Below, piece by piece: positions 11,013 through 25,649 of a DNA stretch of 64,000 nt. The notes under the pieces were generated by a model. That model saw only the letters and a program-made list of their open reading frames with translations, was not told the DNA's origin and did not search any database. The position numbers were made by a program, and so were the translations under genes. Source of the stretch: Panagrolaimus kolymaensis (taxonomy: Eukaryota; Nematoda; Chromadorea; Rhabditida; Panagrolaimidae); NCBI GenBank assembly GCA_028622995.1, contig JAJQJQ010000009.1:4898001-4962000 (forward strand), in the 5' to 3' direction. Each line of letters begins with the position of its first letter. Position 1 is the first letter of the stretch.

Positions 11013-12836
11013 TTAATGTTTTGTACTTCTTTCGGAAATGGTTCCATTAGTTAATTTTGAATCTTCAGCATCTATGGATCTAATATCGGCAGTTGCTTCT
11101 ATTCCACCCCCACCATTTCGATTTGAATGTGGCGGAGTGGTGGACATTATCATGGATGTGGATTGATTCAATTCTTCCATGGGCATTCCCAATCGTCGAC
11201 TGACTACACCATGTTCAGGAACATAAGTTCTTTCAGTTTCAAATTGAGGTCGATGCAAGAAACTAAATTTTTAATGTTAAATAAAAGCAGGCGACGAAAT
11301 GACAAACCTTAACCAACTAAAAGGCATTTTAGATAATTGCCGCCTAACAGCATGTTGAATTTCACTATTAAGAAAGCAATAAAACACGGCAATGAAAATT
11401 CCCTGTAAAATTAAAATCAATTATTTTCATAAATTAGATCAAAATAATTCAAACCTGAGAATGCTGCAGTATAGCTGAACCAAGCATATAAATAGCGCCA
11501 GGTTCTTCAGGTTCATAAAATAATGGTATATTTGAAACCCCTAACAATGGAACAAGAAATATTGTAGCTTTTACAGTTCTCCTAAAAAATTATTTCCAAA
11601 TATGTAGTTTTAATAAAAATTTAATTATCAAAGCATTTATTTTTCTTTTGTGAAAATAAAAACTTTTCTTTTGCACTTACCAAATCTTTTTTGATTCCGC
11701 TGTGTTTTCAGTACGTAATTTTTGAACTAAAATTATAACAATGGCAAGCAAAAATAGAACATTTAACTAAAAAGGAAAAATTTTTATGAATGGAAAAAAG
11801 TTTATTAAAAGTAAGAACGAACAATTAATGCAAGTCCCATAGTTCCTGCTAAAATCCATAAATGTGGCCCTTGAGCATATGGTACCCAACAAAAACTATT
11901 TGGATTTTTATTTGATTGATATTGATGCACTATAGCCCATGAATTTACAGCAACAAAAGGAGTACCTAAAAAATAAAAAATATGTCTTGGAAATATTAAA
12001 TAAAAAAATACCCCATCCTGCTAACCAATAAATCCAATAAGGCGCTTCACCATGCCTCATAGCGAATACCGTAAATCTACTGTAAAGGTATAAACCCTCT
12101 ATCAACATCCACATTACTGATGCCACCTAAAACCAAATTTCTTTAATAATAAAATTCTCCTAAGTAATTTAAAAATTTTTACCTGGAAATAAATAACAAA
12201 CCATAATAATATTTTACATGGAATTTCCCAATTTCTAAGTGGTATCGAATTAAAATGTGCACAATCTCGAAAGAAATTTGTTGTATTTGCTATAGTCCAT
12301 AAAGCCAAAAAAGTGAATCTAAATACGAAAGCAACGGCAAGATGTTTGTGAATAGATAAACGGCGACATTGAATTGAATCAAAAATAGAAAATAATACTA
12401 ATGCAGAAACTAAGACTCCTACAGAAATCACTGATAGAGCTAAAGAAACATTTATTACTGTTTCACGTAATAAATCTGGGCACTAAAAAGATTAAAATAT
12501 TTTTTCGATGTTTGAAAGATATTTTGAGTTTACAGTTTGGCAGTAACCAGCTATACATCTTTGATGATTTCTTAGGACATCTATGCATTCTGAATATGCA
12601 GATTCTCCCCATGTTCCATTCGAATAACACATTCGATTTACTCTGTAGTTAACTAAAAAAAAGCTTTTTTATTATAGTTTAAAAATACCGTGGCTGATAG
12701 TTATAGGTACTCACTTGCAACTTGATCACATCCTGGTATCGAAGTGCAAAATTTAAATGGACATGTTCGATGACCTTGTTCACCAAAAGTAACATTATAC
12801 CAACATAAACTTTTATCAAAATCAGGAGGGCATGTA
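11013..12836 (-). CDS. Secretin-family (class B1) GPCR, most like a PDF receptor; 5' end not found
   Basis: Minus-strand exons, 5' to 3': 12715-12836, 12534-12652, 12183-12482, 12012-12126, 11823-11965, 11681-11766, 11455-11581, 11308-11402 and 11013-11262, all phase-compatible. The first two encode a hormone-receptor domain (CPPDFDKSLCWYNV, CPFKFC, MCYSNGTWGESAYSEC). Then come seven membrane helices: CRRLSIHKHLAVAF in the first loop to TM2, WMLIEGLYLYSRF in TM3, WIYWLAGWGTPFV in TM4, FCWVPYAQGPHLW before TM5, and IFIAVFYCFLNSEIQ in TM7. The cytoplasmic tail is Ser/Thr-rich with a GGGG run. These are hallmark class B1 motifs. The pigment-dispersing-factor receptor subtype is my best guess. 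The signal-peptide exon lies beyond 12837 and was not identified, so long 5' introns are possible. It would couple peptide hormone signals to G proteins. Confidence 0.88.
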
Positions 12837-15800
12837 CTGAAGAAGAAAAAAAGTAATTAATTAGCAAACATTTTTTTTGTTTTTGTTTTTTATTTTTGTT
12901 CCTTTCTGTTAAAAAAATGTGACTTTTAATTCTTGTGCCCTCTTTCACTTATTTTATTTTTAACACTATGAGCAATTCTCCGAATTTTATCTATCTAAAA
13001 AATATATAAAAATAGATTCCTTTCCCGCCATCAACATTTCTTTATTTAAGCTTTTCTTGAAATTCCAGAAAATGTTTTTTTTTATTTTGCAAGAGTGCAG
13101 CAGAAGCTTATGTCAGTCATTAATGTTTCAGAAAAAGGGTTTTTTTTTGTCGTAAATTACTTTTTTTAGTAACTAGCTAGCACATACACACACGTATGTA
13201 ATTGTTTTGTTTCTATTGTGTCACTTTCTTTTTTTGGAGAAATGATGGTATATTTTTGGAAGCCAATAAAGTTTTATGTCTGTCTTTTCCATTTTTGGGA
13301 AAAATCTTCTTCCTTTTGCTGCCTTTTTTTCGATTAATTTAATCGTTTTTTCCCCAGATTCTTCCATAAAAAATGGCAGAAAATATCTTTCTTATTTTTT
13401 TTACTGCTAATAGGCATTTTATTACAACTTTTAAAAGCTTTATTTTTTTCAAATAAAAAAGTTAGTAAGCGAGTTAATGGTAGTTAAAAAAAGAGCTTTT
13501 TTTATTTCTCATCGTCAGGTACTTAAATGGATTGCCCTTTTTTATGTTTTTGCGGGGTAATTATAGACTCTAAGAATAAAAAATTGAAAAGTAAATTTAA
13601 AAAACAGCTAAGAAAAAATAAGTATGTGTATAAAATTTCAATAACGAGGCTTTTAAAAAAAAGGTTTATGAAAGTTCTTATTACTAAGAATTATGACACT
13701 AAAAATGTTATGACTCCAAGAAAACTCAAATTTCGGTGTTATTAAAGTTCGGCGACTTTGAAACATGTGGGTTTTCTGTTAAATGAAAAGTACAAATTCA
13801 CTTAAGTTCAAAATTAAATTATACTCCCGATTTAAAAAGCCCACAAAAGTTGTGTTATTTAAATTTTAATAACCGTTCATCAAGTTCAAGCTCAGACCGA
13901 AAACCCCCACGTTTTTAGAAAAAGAAACACACGTTCTTTAAGATTTATGCAAAATGAGTTAAGTTAAATTTATTCTTCTCTCAAAAAATGTGTGAAAGTT
14001 ATGAATAAGCAATAGCTGAAACACTTCCTTTTCATTTGGCTTATTTTCTCTCCCCAAATAAATCTATGACTAACATCTTCATTATTAAATTATTATTGAT
14101 AGAATAAAACGAACCTAACCCACCTTGATAAATTGTATAAATTTCCCGCTTGTGAATTTAATATTGAACATGTTGCATTCTCTCGATGCGTAAAGGACAT
14201 TTATGAAAAATTTTCTGTAGTTGCTTTTTTTTTAAATATAATAGTATTTGTTTTCTTAACTTTTTCAAAATATAATAAATATGAAAATCTAAAACAAAGC
14301 AAATTTGAATATTAACATTTAAAACACAATTTTTTCTAAAGAAACAAAAAAAAAATATAATAGAGCAAAAAATAACGAAAACACGGAAAAATAGAGAATA
14401 AAAAAATAATTTCGAAAAAAGCACACGCGTGAAAGCATGAATGTTAATGCTTTATTTTTATCTTTCTGAAGTCGTCTTCTTCTTGTTGTTTTTGTTTGAA
14501 ATGCGCATCTGGGTCCTCGTTCTCTACATCCCATCACATCAATGGTGGTGAAAAGGAAGCATGTGCTTCAATTAAAATACATTACTTTTTTTCTCTCGAA
14601 AAACATAGAAGCAAGAATAGCATTCAAATTTATAGCTACTATTTTGAAGGAAATAAAAAAATGGAATAAAAATGGATCAAAGTTAGATCCCAAAAAAAGA
14701 TATAGGAAAAAAGAATGAAATACACCATCCAATTTTTTGGAAGAGAAATTAAACTATGTCCGAGAGTAACTCAAAACAGAAAGTTCTTACTGTAGTTGAC
14801 TTTTGTAAGCCTTTTCGATTACTCTTCTTTTTTTCCTTCGAAACTTTAAGAAAGAAAACAAAAATGAAAAAAAATTTTGTGGGTTGGTTGCTTACTTCGC
14901 GTCTTCTTCTTTTTTTATTTTTTTTATCGAAGAAAAGTGAAAAATTGCAAAACTGATTTGTCTTTTTCTCTTTGCTTTTTTTAAAAACGGGAAAAAAGTT
15001 TTCTCCCGACGGCAACTTTTTTTCTTTCTTTATTTCAATCGAAGTTGAAGTTAAAGTTAAGGGTGGCTGCGCCGAAGACTCCCCGCCGGCTATGAAAAAA
15101 AAATAGTTGGCATCAAACGAGCTTCGTGAAGTATGGATGAAGTAAGTTCCTTAAGAGAAAAAATAAAATAAAGGAAAATGAGGATAGGGCCAAAGATAGA
15201 AATGACCGTTTGCTTTTTTCTAAACATAATAGAATGAAGAAGAAAAAAAGAATTTGGAAAACGAAAGACAAGTGAGATTATCGGTGACAGCAATGTTTTT
15301 TTTTCTTCGTTTGTGACGAAGAAGAGACCAAAAAAGCTCCACATCTTCTCTCAAAAAATATAAAATAATGGAAAAGAAAACGAAGTGCCATCTTTAAAGA
15401 AGAAAAGAAGAAAAAAAGTATTTTTTTTTTGGGAAATGAAATATATTTTTAAGAACCAAACACAGAAGATGAAGAAAAAAAAACATGGTATAAGCTATTC
15501 ATTTCTTATAGGTCAGGAAGCAAATTTTTTTGCAGAGGATTTTTGGGTTTTTTCATTTTTCCCATAGGAAAATGGTAAAGAAAAAAAATCGGGAGAATAA
15601 AAAAAAGTTAAAATTGAGTTTCAAAATGGCAACATTTTGAAAGAAAAAATAAAATAAAAAACCAAAGTTAGTTTTTTTTTTGCAACAACTTTTTCCTTTG
15701 CGTTTTTATTAAAAGGCATGTTTTTTAAATGGTCCTAAAAATACATACGTATTTCGAGAAGTTATCAAAGCATGATGGCATAGTTTTTAATGAAATGCAT

Positions 15801-18800
15801 GAATGCACAAGGCTTTGGATGGATGGAAAAAAATATGGTGCAAACTCGGGCCAACTAAAAGTTATGAAAAAACCCATTCAAAAAAATATATAATAAAAAA
15901 GAATTTGGAAGAAGTTTTTTTGGAACAAAAAAAAGGATGTTTTAACACAAATATATGAATGATAGATAAAGCAACATACAAAACATTCATAATGAAAGAA
16001 TGCGGAAGCAAAGGAAAGAATGAATGAGATTTCATTGTTTTAAATTTTCAAAGTTTCCATGTCTCGTGGCTGGGCATCATTGTCTCGTGGACTACGTAGG
16101 CGAACTAAAAAATGGAGAAAAAATGCTGCATCTTGATTTTTGATCATTGCTGCCTATTTGTTACTGAAATTAGAAAGTCATGAAGCCATGTCCAAAGATT
16201 TTTTGATAATCAATCACCAAAAAATAAATCCTAAATTTGGAAGAAAAAATCCTAACCGCATCAATTGTGGTTGTGTTAAAAAAAAGCAATGGCATTCATT
16301 CGTCCTCAAAATCCAATTACCTCTTTTTTATGTCGGCACGGGAATTTGAAAAACATTGGTGCTTTGAAGAAAAAAAAAGTTTTTTGATAAGAAATAAAAA
16401 TAAAATAAAACAAAGCTCCTCCCTTTCTCAATTTTTTTTTATTCTTCTTTGATGGCGTATCTCTAAAATAGAAACCCCCATGTTTTTTTTTGAAGCAAGT
16501 TAAAAATGCTTTCTTCTAAACAACAAAGCAGCGGAATCTGAAGGAAAAAAATAAGGAAAAGCAAGTAGTACGTTAAAAGATTGTTTTTGTTTTGTGGCAA
16601 ACAAAAAAAAATAATGAAAAAACATGGATGCAAAAAAACAGTAGTTTTATTTTTGCATAAAAAACAAAAAATAAATTAAATGAAAACAAAACAAAAAAAC
16701 GTTAACATTAAAATTTATTTTTAAAAATCTTTTATTTTTTTAATTTTAAACCAAGCTTTTGGTAGAGATAAAAAAAGAAGATTGATATTGAGTTTGGCAA
16801 CTCAAAGACGAAGAAAAACCAAAACCCTTCATTTTTTTATCTCCCAATTTTCTAAAGGCTATTCTTCATAAACAGAAAGAGGCATCAACTATCGACAATC
16901 GACAACAATATCTTTTTCTTCGTCTTCAAAAAAAGAATATGTATCTTTCCCATGAGGATATCATTTTTCCTTTTTTTCCGTCGGTGATATGAAAGAATAT
17001 GCATGTAACTATTTTTTATGCTTGCTTTTTTGAATACATATATACCACACTTTTGGGAATTGGCCTCCTATCAATAACATTACATCCTTGGAAAGAGACT
17101 TTCAAATATAAAAATCTTTAAAACGTTTTTAATAAATGAAAGAACGCCATTCGCCAATCTTCATGTCCTTCATTTTTTTTTTTTGAGATTTTTGAGAACA
17201 GCATTGTTGTAGTTCATTAAAATAAAAATAAAAATATGTCAAAAAAATATGAAAGCTTTCTCTCTCTATTGTTAAAAAGCAAGATTTTCTATTCTTTTTT
17301 GTTAAAACAACTATTATAAAAAAAAAAAATAGCTGTTGAAGCATTTTTTATGGGTATGTCTGTCTATAAAAAAATAAAAATGAATAAAAAAAATATTTCG
17401 TCCTAAAACAAAATGGAATGAAGAGAAGAGAAACAAACAAAAACTGTTGTTTAGCTTTTTTGATGTTCTAAAATATTCGGGGAAAAGGCGCCATCAAAGA
17501 AAAAAGAAAGAAACATTTTTTTGGGAGAAAAACTTTTAAAAACCCCAAGAAAATCTATAAAAAGAAAAATAGTTGACAGCTAAAATTAGAAACAAAAAAA
17601 CATAAAAATAAATCTATAAAAATAAGAAAAAGCAGTCGGTTCATATTTTCTTTCTTTTTAAAGCAAGCCACAAATTAAGCCAATAGGTTCTAAGAAAAGC
17701 AATAAAAAAAAGTGGTGATAAATTTTATTTTATTTTGTTTTTTTATTTTGGGCTATTACTTTCTTACTTTTTTTCAAGACACATTATTCATAAATGGAAT
17801 TCAATAATTTTGGTGATATTATATTTTTGGAAGTCAAATTTCATTTACTAATAGAACCATTAAATAAAATACATAAAAAAATATATTACAAATACACGTT
17901 TATTCTGGCACAAATAAAGCTCTATATTTACTTAAGTTGTTTATAATTTTACCCACGATTTTTGTTGTTTCAAATTAAATTAAATATTAAATTACGCTCC
18001 TTCCATAGCCGCCATATTCCTACTTTTAGACATTTTACAAATAATAAAACATATTAATTTCTACCTATGTATTTTTTTTACTTCCAAATGTAACAACTAA
18101 TTATAAACATTAAATCCCTCCACAAAATTTAACTATTATTACTCCCATATTTTTTAAAAATCTAGAAAAATTATTACATAAGTTTTGTCTTTTGGGCAAG
18201 AAAATATAAAAAATATATAATGTTTTTTGTTAAATATTCGGTTGGATGACTTTTCAATTGCCCAACAAAAAATTAAAAAAGAATTCTAAACTTTTAAAAA
18301 AGAAAAGACGTTAAGAAGCTAAATATTTTTTTGTTGTTGGTTGAACAACAACGACATCAACAACCGGAAACTTAAATGGAAGCTGTGAAGCCAAGAAAAA
18401 AAAGAAAAGAAACATTGTTGAAAAAGTTAAGTATACAATAAAAATTTATACATTCAAGAAACAAGCAAGCATGTCTTTCGTTTTTAGTTGCCATTAAATT
18501 TTTTTTTTCTGCTGGATGAAAGTGCCAAGATCATTGAGCAACAATAAAAAAAAATGAATACGATATGTTTGTGAAGAATAGTTTTTTTACTTCGTCGCTG
18601 CGTTTCGCTTTTTGTTGGAGAAAGAAGTTAAACATCAAAGCAATAAAAAAAATAAAACACTGAAAAAGAAGGGCAACAATTGCAACAACAACAAATATGG
18701 TGAATATCGGGAATGTATTAAATTTGTTGTTTATGTGAGAATTTCTCAGAACCTCCTTTTACTATTTAAAAATTTTTGAAACAAGTAAAAAAAGAAAGGC

Positions 18801-21800
18801 ATTTTGAGACAATAACTACAAAGTAGAAAATATATAAATATGAGTCTAGCAGCGAAATCAAAAAAGTTGCCAAAACTAAATATCTGAAATTTTTTTCTTA
18901 ACAATTTTTTGCTTTTGTTTTTAGTGCCTTCTGGAGAAATGTCGGCCGCAGCTTCAAAACATTTTTTTATCTCCCTCTCTCCTTCTCTCGCTTTTCCCCT
19001 CCTTTTTTTGCTATAATTGTGTTAATTTAATTTAATTCTAAAAAAAAACTACTAACAAAAATTTTTTGACGCTGATAATTGAATATATTCCAAAACATTC
19101 ATTTGGAAAGATGTTTGGCAAACACAGAGAGCAAGCAACAAACAAGATAGAAAATGAAAATAAAAATAAAGAAAAAACTTTTATTTTATTAAAGTTTTCT
19201 AAAAAAAGTAAGTTTTTCTTTTTTTTATAAAGGAAATTGACCAATGTCCGGTAGAAAAGAAATAAAAACAATTTCAAAAAATATTTTTTTTCATTTTGGT
19301 AGAAAAAATAAAAACGTCATTTTTGGAAAAATGAAAGAATATCAAAAACAGGGGTGGATGCCAGAAATAGATGAATATATAGATAGAGAAAAACTTTATT
19401 CTTTGCCCATTTTTTTAAACTCTTTTTTATCTTTGAATAATAGTCCAAAGATATTTTTGACAGTTTTTTCTATGAAATATGCCTACACTGCTACCGTGTT
19501 TTTTTTTTCAAAAAATAAACAGAGAAAGGAGATAAAACCATTTTTAGCTTTATGACAGTTTTTGCGAAAAATTCCCAAAGGAAAATTTAAAAAAGTTTTT
19601 GAACTTGAAAAAGCTTTGAAATTTTTTATCTCAAAAAAATAAAAATTAAATAGAATTTCAAAGACAATAAAACTTTTAAAAAAACATTAATTTCATGAAA
19701 CCAAAATAGAAAAAATTCAGGAAATTACTCCTAGGGTTTTTATTGCTACTGAAATAGGAAGGTTTAAATAAAATTTGTTTATTTAACGCCACAGACTTTT
19801 ATGAGGTCTAAAAATAAGAGGCAAAAGAAAGCCATAAAAAATTAACCGGTTTTATGATAACATGGTTCCCAGAAGAAAAATTTAAAATTAACTTGCTAGA
19901 AAAAATCTCTATGGGCCAAAAAGAAATTGGTTGTAAAAAAGATTTTTCAAAGATCATAAAAAAACTTTTTAAGCTTTTAAAACCGAAATGAAAAAAGTCG
20001 AGAAAAGGCAAATGAAAATGAAAAAAAATAGTGACGAATAAAATAGAATAGAGCGTTTTCCACTTGAGAAGAAAGAGAAGAAGACGCAGCGTGAAGGAGT
20101 TAAAATTAAATTAGATCAAAAAAGAAAAAAAGAAGAAGTCAAAGCACATTATCTTGAAGTCAAGAAAGCAAGAAAAAAAATAAGCATCTTTTTGTTTTTC
20201 ATCCTTAACACTCTCGGTTCTCCATAAAAAAAATAAATTCAGGGCAAAAAAATCGTGAAAATGAAAAAAAGAAGTTTTTCAAAGGGATGAATGACCTCCT
20301 TCAAAACATAAAATAAGAAATAAATAAATTAACAAGATAATTTATCAAATGGAGAAACAAAAATATTTAATGCAACAACAACAAGAAGCTGAATAAAAAC
20401 TTAACTTTATGTTCATTTTTCATGGGATTTTCCCTTTCTTTTGATCAATGACTAATTGACTTAAAGAAGACAAAAGAAGAAGCAACAACATAGAGGGTAA
20501 AAAGATAGAAAGATTTTTTTTTCATTTTTGTTGCGAAACGGCAATTGTTTTATGTAGAGACGACGATGAGAAATTTTTGGATTTGTTGTTTACAAAAAAA
20601 AAAGAAAAATGATGAGGAACGGGGGATTTGTGAAAAGAAGAAGAAGCAACCATAAAAACGGAAGAAAAGAAAAGTTGAAAAGTTTGGAAAAAAACGGAAA
20701 AATGGCGTAATTTTTTTCGTTCTGTTATTTTTAGTTATGGGATTATTTATTATATACATATTTTTTTGCAACAAAATAAAAATATGCTAATGGAAGGATG
20801 AAACTCCATAAAAAATAATTTCCACGCGAAACAAAAGAGGTGATTACCATTTTAGTGGGAAGAATAGATTTGACAGAAAAACATAACACCAAAATACATA
20901 CAAAAAAAATTTCGAGATTTAAATTTTAAAAACTAAAAAAAGGTTTAAAACAAAAATACTTTTCTTTTTCAAAGCAAAAAAAAATGTGTGATGAATACTC
21001 AAAGCTCATTTGTCAAAATAAAAGCAAGTGAGCTTATTTCATTCCATAGACTTTTCACCTTTCCTGAAAACAACAGAAATTTTTTTAGCCCTTCCACAAT
21101 CAATTATTGTTTTTGCGTGGAGAGACGACATCAGCTGCTATAAATTATTTTAGTTTTAAAATAAATAAAGACGAAAAGAAAGAAACAGTTGCATCCTGTC
21201 AATTCTTAAAAGAAAATTCTAATATCATTAATGAAAGAGGCAGCAGCGGCAAAAATAAGATAAAAAATTTTAACGGCAAATTTTAAATCATATTCTATGA
21301 CTAATGTGTTTTTTTAATCATCTCTTAACTATGTGCGAATGATGAAAAGAAGGAAAAAAAAAGTGAAGCTTCGTAGACAAATTTCTTGGATAATAATTAA
21401 TATTTTTTATCAATGGTTTTATTTTGGCATAAAAAAGATTAAGGATTTTTTCTAAATGCTTTTTTTGTTATTTTCTTCTCAAAGCCAGTAGCCTTTTTGA
21501 TGTAATCGTCGTCTGCTTTTTAGAAATTGGCATAGAAAAATCTTTCATTTTATTATAGACGACCGACCACACACGCGACTTCCGCTTTTTTTTTTATATA
21601 CATAGATTGTCAAAGAATTCTTTTACTGGCTTTTGTGGATAACTTTTCCGCTACTTTGTTTCGTGATTCTAACCGGGCTCTATTAAGAAATTGTAGAAAC
21701 AGACAAGTTAAAAAGCAAAAAAGGGAGATCCATTAAATTTATTGCTTTTCTCCTCACTCGATGGATGGATGCCGTAGTTGTTGTTATTGTTGATGTCGTT

Positions 21801-24800
21801 GAAAAAATAACTTCTAAAAACTTATTGAAAAATGTATTAAAAAATGTAAATTATTTTTTCTGTTTTGCGCCTATATTTTACGAGTTTAATAATTTTTTTG
21901 CAATTTAAGAATTTTATATCAGTGAAATATGATCAGACAAAAAGTTTTTTTATAGCCCAAAACTTTTTTTATGGCTGTTTCATGGTAGTGTATTTTTAAA
22001 TACTCTAAATTGCGCCAATGAAAAAGTTGTAAAAAAGTTTTTAAATAGACTAACTCAAAGATAATAAAAAAATAAAAATAAAAGAATAACACAGACGACG
22101 ATAAAAAAATAAAAACATTCATTTAAGTTGTTTAGTTGGGTGGCAATCAGGAAGTAAGTAACAAGAAGCATTTTACGCTTGTCTCCTCTTTTTCTTTCTT
22201 TTACTGTTTTTTAAAAGCTTTAAAAAAAAGAAGAAGATCGTCAGAAGAAAGAAAGTTCAGAGAAGGAAGTAATGGAATTTCGGGAAATGACTTCTTTTTT
22301 TTTCGTGGGGTAAGTGTCAAAGTGTCAGGGATCGGTAAAGAAGAATGAAAAATGGGATTTTATATTCTTCCAACAACAAAATAAAATGAAGTCAAAGAAA
22401 ATAGGGTAAAAACAAAAAATAGAGTTAAGACCAGCAAAAAAAACTTTTGAGACCAAGAAAAAAAAACTAATTCCTTTTTTTCTTCAAAAGGAAAGTAAGC
22501 TTATTTTTGGCAAAGGAACCACGAAGGAGCAGCTTAACATAAATAAAATGCAAAAAACAAAAAAATGATTTAAAAATTTTGAGTGTTTCTAAAAAAAGAG
22601 GAAAAAATATGTATGCATTTTTCGCGTCACTTTTATCAATGAAAATATTTTAAATTTTTTTTTGGCAATTTGATTTCTAAAATGAGTGATTTTTATTAAT
22701 AAAAAAAAGGCAAAAAACTTCTTGAATGAACATTTCAAGAGACTTAAGAGTCAACGAAAAAAATAAAAGAAAAAACGTATGCATGATTTGATAAGTCTTC
22801 TTTACTTTTTAATGTAAGAATATTAGAATTTTTTGCCGTTCAATGACCAATAAAAAATTGGGTTGTTAAAAAAATGAATGTGTTAATGGAATTTTTACAC
22901 ATAAAATAAAAAAGCAAAAAAATACTTAGAAAAATAAAATTGTTGACTAACGACAAACACACGTAACTTTTTAAATATATTTTAAAAATGTTAAGGTTTT
23001 AATCAAATAAAAAAAGTAAGTAAGCAAGTAAAATACATTAATGTTTCTTTTAAAAAAATTAGTTTAATGTCCTTTTAAAATAGTTAAACAAAAACCAAAC
23101 AAAAAAGAATTTACCTAAAAAAAGAAAAAAGTACATAGATTTTTTTCACACGTTTAATGGCAGATTAACGAAAAAAGAGGGTTATTAAAAGAAAAAATAG
23201 ATTTGTAAAGAAATTGAAAGAAAAGTTTCCTTAAATAACATCAATTTTTGTATGTTTATAAACCAAGTAAAAAATTTATTAATAGACACATTGAAAAAAA
23301 ACCAAAAAACAAAAGTTGCCATTTAAAGGGAAAAAAGAGAGAAAAAAAATAAAAACTGTGATGAAAATTAAAAACTAAAAAATTGGAAGAACGACAAGCA
23401 GCTTTTACAAGATAGACTTTTTTCATTTTTTGTTTGTCAATTTGAAGCAGACGCCGACGACGAAAATGAAAAGTAGTCGTTGCTTCATTCATCCATTCAA
23501 AATTGGCATCCTTTTGAAAAATTAAAAAGCAGCATCCTTAAAAAAACGGAAACAACAACGTCTGTGACAAATTAGCTTCCTACACGCAATATTAAAGAAA
23601 ACATATACCAAATGGAATATAGAATATCAAAAAGTCGGAAAGAATGCCAACTTCGATATTTTATCATAATTAAAACCTGAATAAAAAAAATATGAATGAA
23701 GAAGCTTGTTTCATATTTTTAATATATATATTTTTTTGTTGTTTTTTGTTTCAAGAATCATAAGAAAAAGTTTAATTACGATTGCGATAAAGCTAGCCTC
23801 GCGAATGAAAAATAAAAAAAATAATTACAAAAAAATGTGGGGGTAAAGTTCAATTTAATTTAATATAAAAAAATGACTGATTCCATCGCATCCGTTTTCA
23901 TCAAAAACAAAAAAAAGAAACTTTACTTTCCTATTAAATATAAGACCATGAGTTAAAAGTCATTCACACAAACTCCTTCCCATCCATTTTATTTTTTATT
24001 TTCATTTTAAAAAGTTTTTTCTTTTTCTTCTTCGCCTTCCTAATTTAGCTTTTTTTATATTTTATTTAAAAATCGGCACAGGAAGTGGTGTTTTTTTTTT
24101 AGTTGTCAAATAACTTTTTTTTTTCTTTGGTGCTTGAGCGACAAAAAAACGTTTTTCCAAATCCTTAAAGCTTTTTTTATGTTTAACGGCACAAAAAAAA
24201 TTTTACAAGGAAAAACAATCTATTATGCGTGACTTGAACCCACTCGAAGCGGGAATAATTGGCTGCGGCGTAGGCAAAAAATAAAAACTACTTAATTTTT
24301 TTTTTCTTTCGAGGATTTCCCTTGAGCGTTTTTTTTTCTTGTTTTGCAATTGCTTTAACTTTAAAAATGGCGGCTTAACTTTGCTTTTTTCCACAAAAAA
24401 AAAATAAAATAAAATTCCTGCATCCTTGAGAAACATGAATTTCCAAAAAAAAGAAAAACAGAGTAAAAAAGGAGTTTTAAAAAGAGAAATTTTTTTTTCG
24501 GTTTCCTTTAAAAAATGTTAAATAAATTAAAAAAAAATGTTGTAATTTTTTAAAATAAATAAAACAAAATTCAGCTGTTTTAAAAAATTTTAAATTATAA
24601 GAACGCATGGCTTAAATAAATATTATAATTCTTAGAAATCAATGAAAAAAATAAAATAAAATGGACAATATTTAAAAACATGATGTATGAAAAATGAAAA
24701 GAAATACCATATGTAATTATGCAAAATAAAATTTAACTTTTTTTTCTCCAATAAAGCAGACACATCTTTTGTTGTTTTACAAATTGGAAACTGAAACATA

Positions 24801-25640
24801 ACTTCTAAATTTTTTTTTACAGTTTTGCAAAACAAAAATATGAATGGCAATGGCGTAGTTATGGCGTAAGTAAGTATAAATGAATGAGGTCGAACTATGT
24901 TTTTTAAAAATAAAAAAATAAATGGGAAAGCAATAAGTTCAAACATGCAAGAAAAATAAGCAATCCAATTTTTATATTTTTGGTCTTCTCTACATCATGT
25001 TTTTAGTTTAGGTTGTCGTCGTCGTTGTTCACATCTATGATGAATTGCTTTTCTATTTTTGGTGGCATTTTTTCACTAGCATTTAACTTTTTTTTTATTT
25101 GAAGGCAGTAAACAATTTTATTCGGGAATGAAAAAAAAATATAAAACTTTTTAACAACAAAAAATTACCAAATGCATACATTTATTCAACCTTTTAAGAT
25201 CAGAAAAGAACGAAAACGAATTATTAATGAAAAGAAAAAATCTAAAATTTCTTTTGATCTAAAAATTATAAAAGAGAATACAGAAAATATAGAAAAAAAA
25301 TCATAGCAAAAAACTTTTGAATTCACTATGCTTTTTCAAATTTAAGAGAAACTCTACCAATTTTTTTAAAAATTTCGGATCAAGCGCACAAATTGTATTT
25401 ATTTATTTTTTTTTGTTACAGATCGGTTATTTCTGTGAAAAAAATTATGAGCGTTAAGCTTTTGCTCACAAAGTAGTCTACTATATAAATTTTCCTCTAT
25501 CAAATGTTGGAGCATGCAACAACTTCAAAAAATCGGCAAAATTTTAAGAATAAAAATTTATTTTTTCTTTCACTTAATATTATTGATTGCGGGCTTTCGA
25601 ATGTTGTATTCCATATATTTTTGTGGCACACAAAAGCCTT
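12837..25640. other. ~12.8 kb gene desert of AT-rich low-complexity sequence
   Basis: Dominated by A-runs and T-runs with AAAGAAG, ATGGATGG and CAACAA words; open frames here (for example 13527-13745 and 19244-19555) are compositional noise without splice or domain support. Short less AT-biased patches at about 15050-15095, 16060-16105, 18923-18960 (an acceptor followed by MSAAASKH and a stop after 25 codons) and 21755-21800 could be regulatory or 5' exons. The distal exons and promoter of the GPCR probably lie somewhere here. No tRNA, rRNA or transposase seen. Confidence 0.55.
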
Positions 25641-25649
25641 GAAGAAAAG

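Noticed and set aside
13527..13745. Basic 72-codon ORF in the desert
   Set aside because: Lys/Asn-rich composition expected from A-runs; no splice sites, no homology.
13755..13925. Possible MITE (GTGGGTTTTC near 13765 against GAAAACCCCCAC near 13903)
   Set aside because: Arms match only over about 15 of 19 bases with no target duplication; could be chance in skewed sequence.
19244..19555. 103-codon ORF in the desert
   Set aside because: Phe/Lys-rich, low complexity, no domain and no neighbouring exons.
24225..24265. Possible minus-strand tRNA (B-box-like GGGTTCAAGTC)
   Set aside because: No A box at the right distance and no cloverleaf stems.
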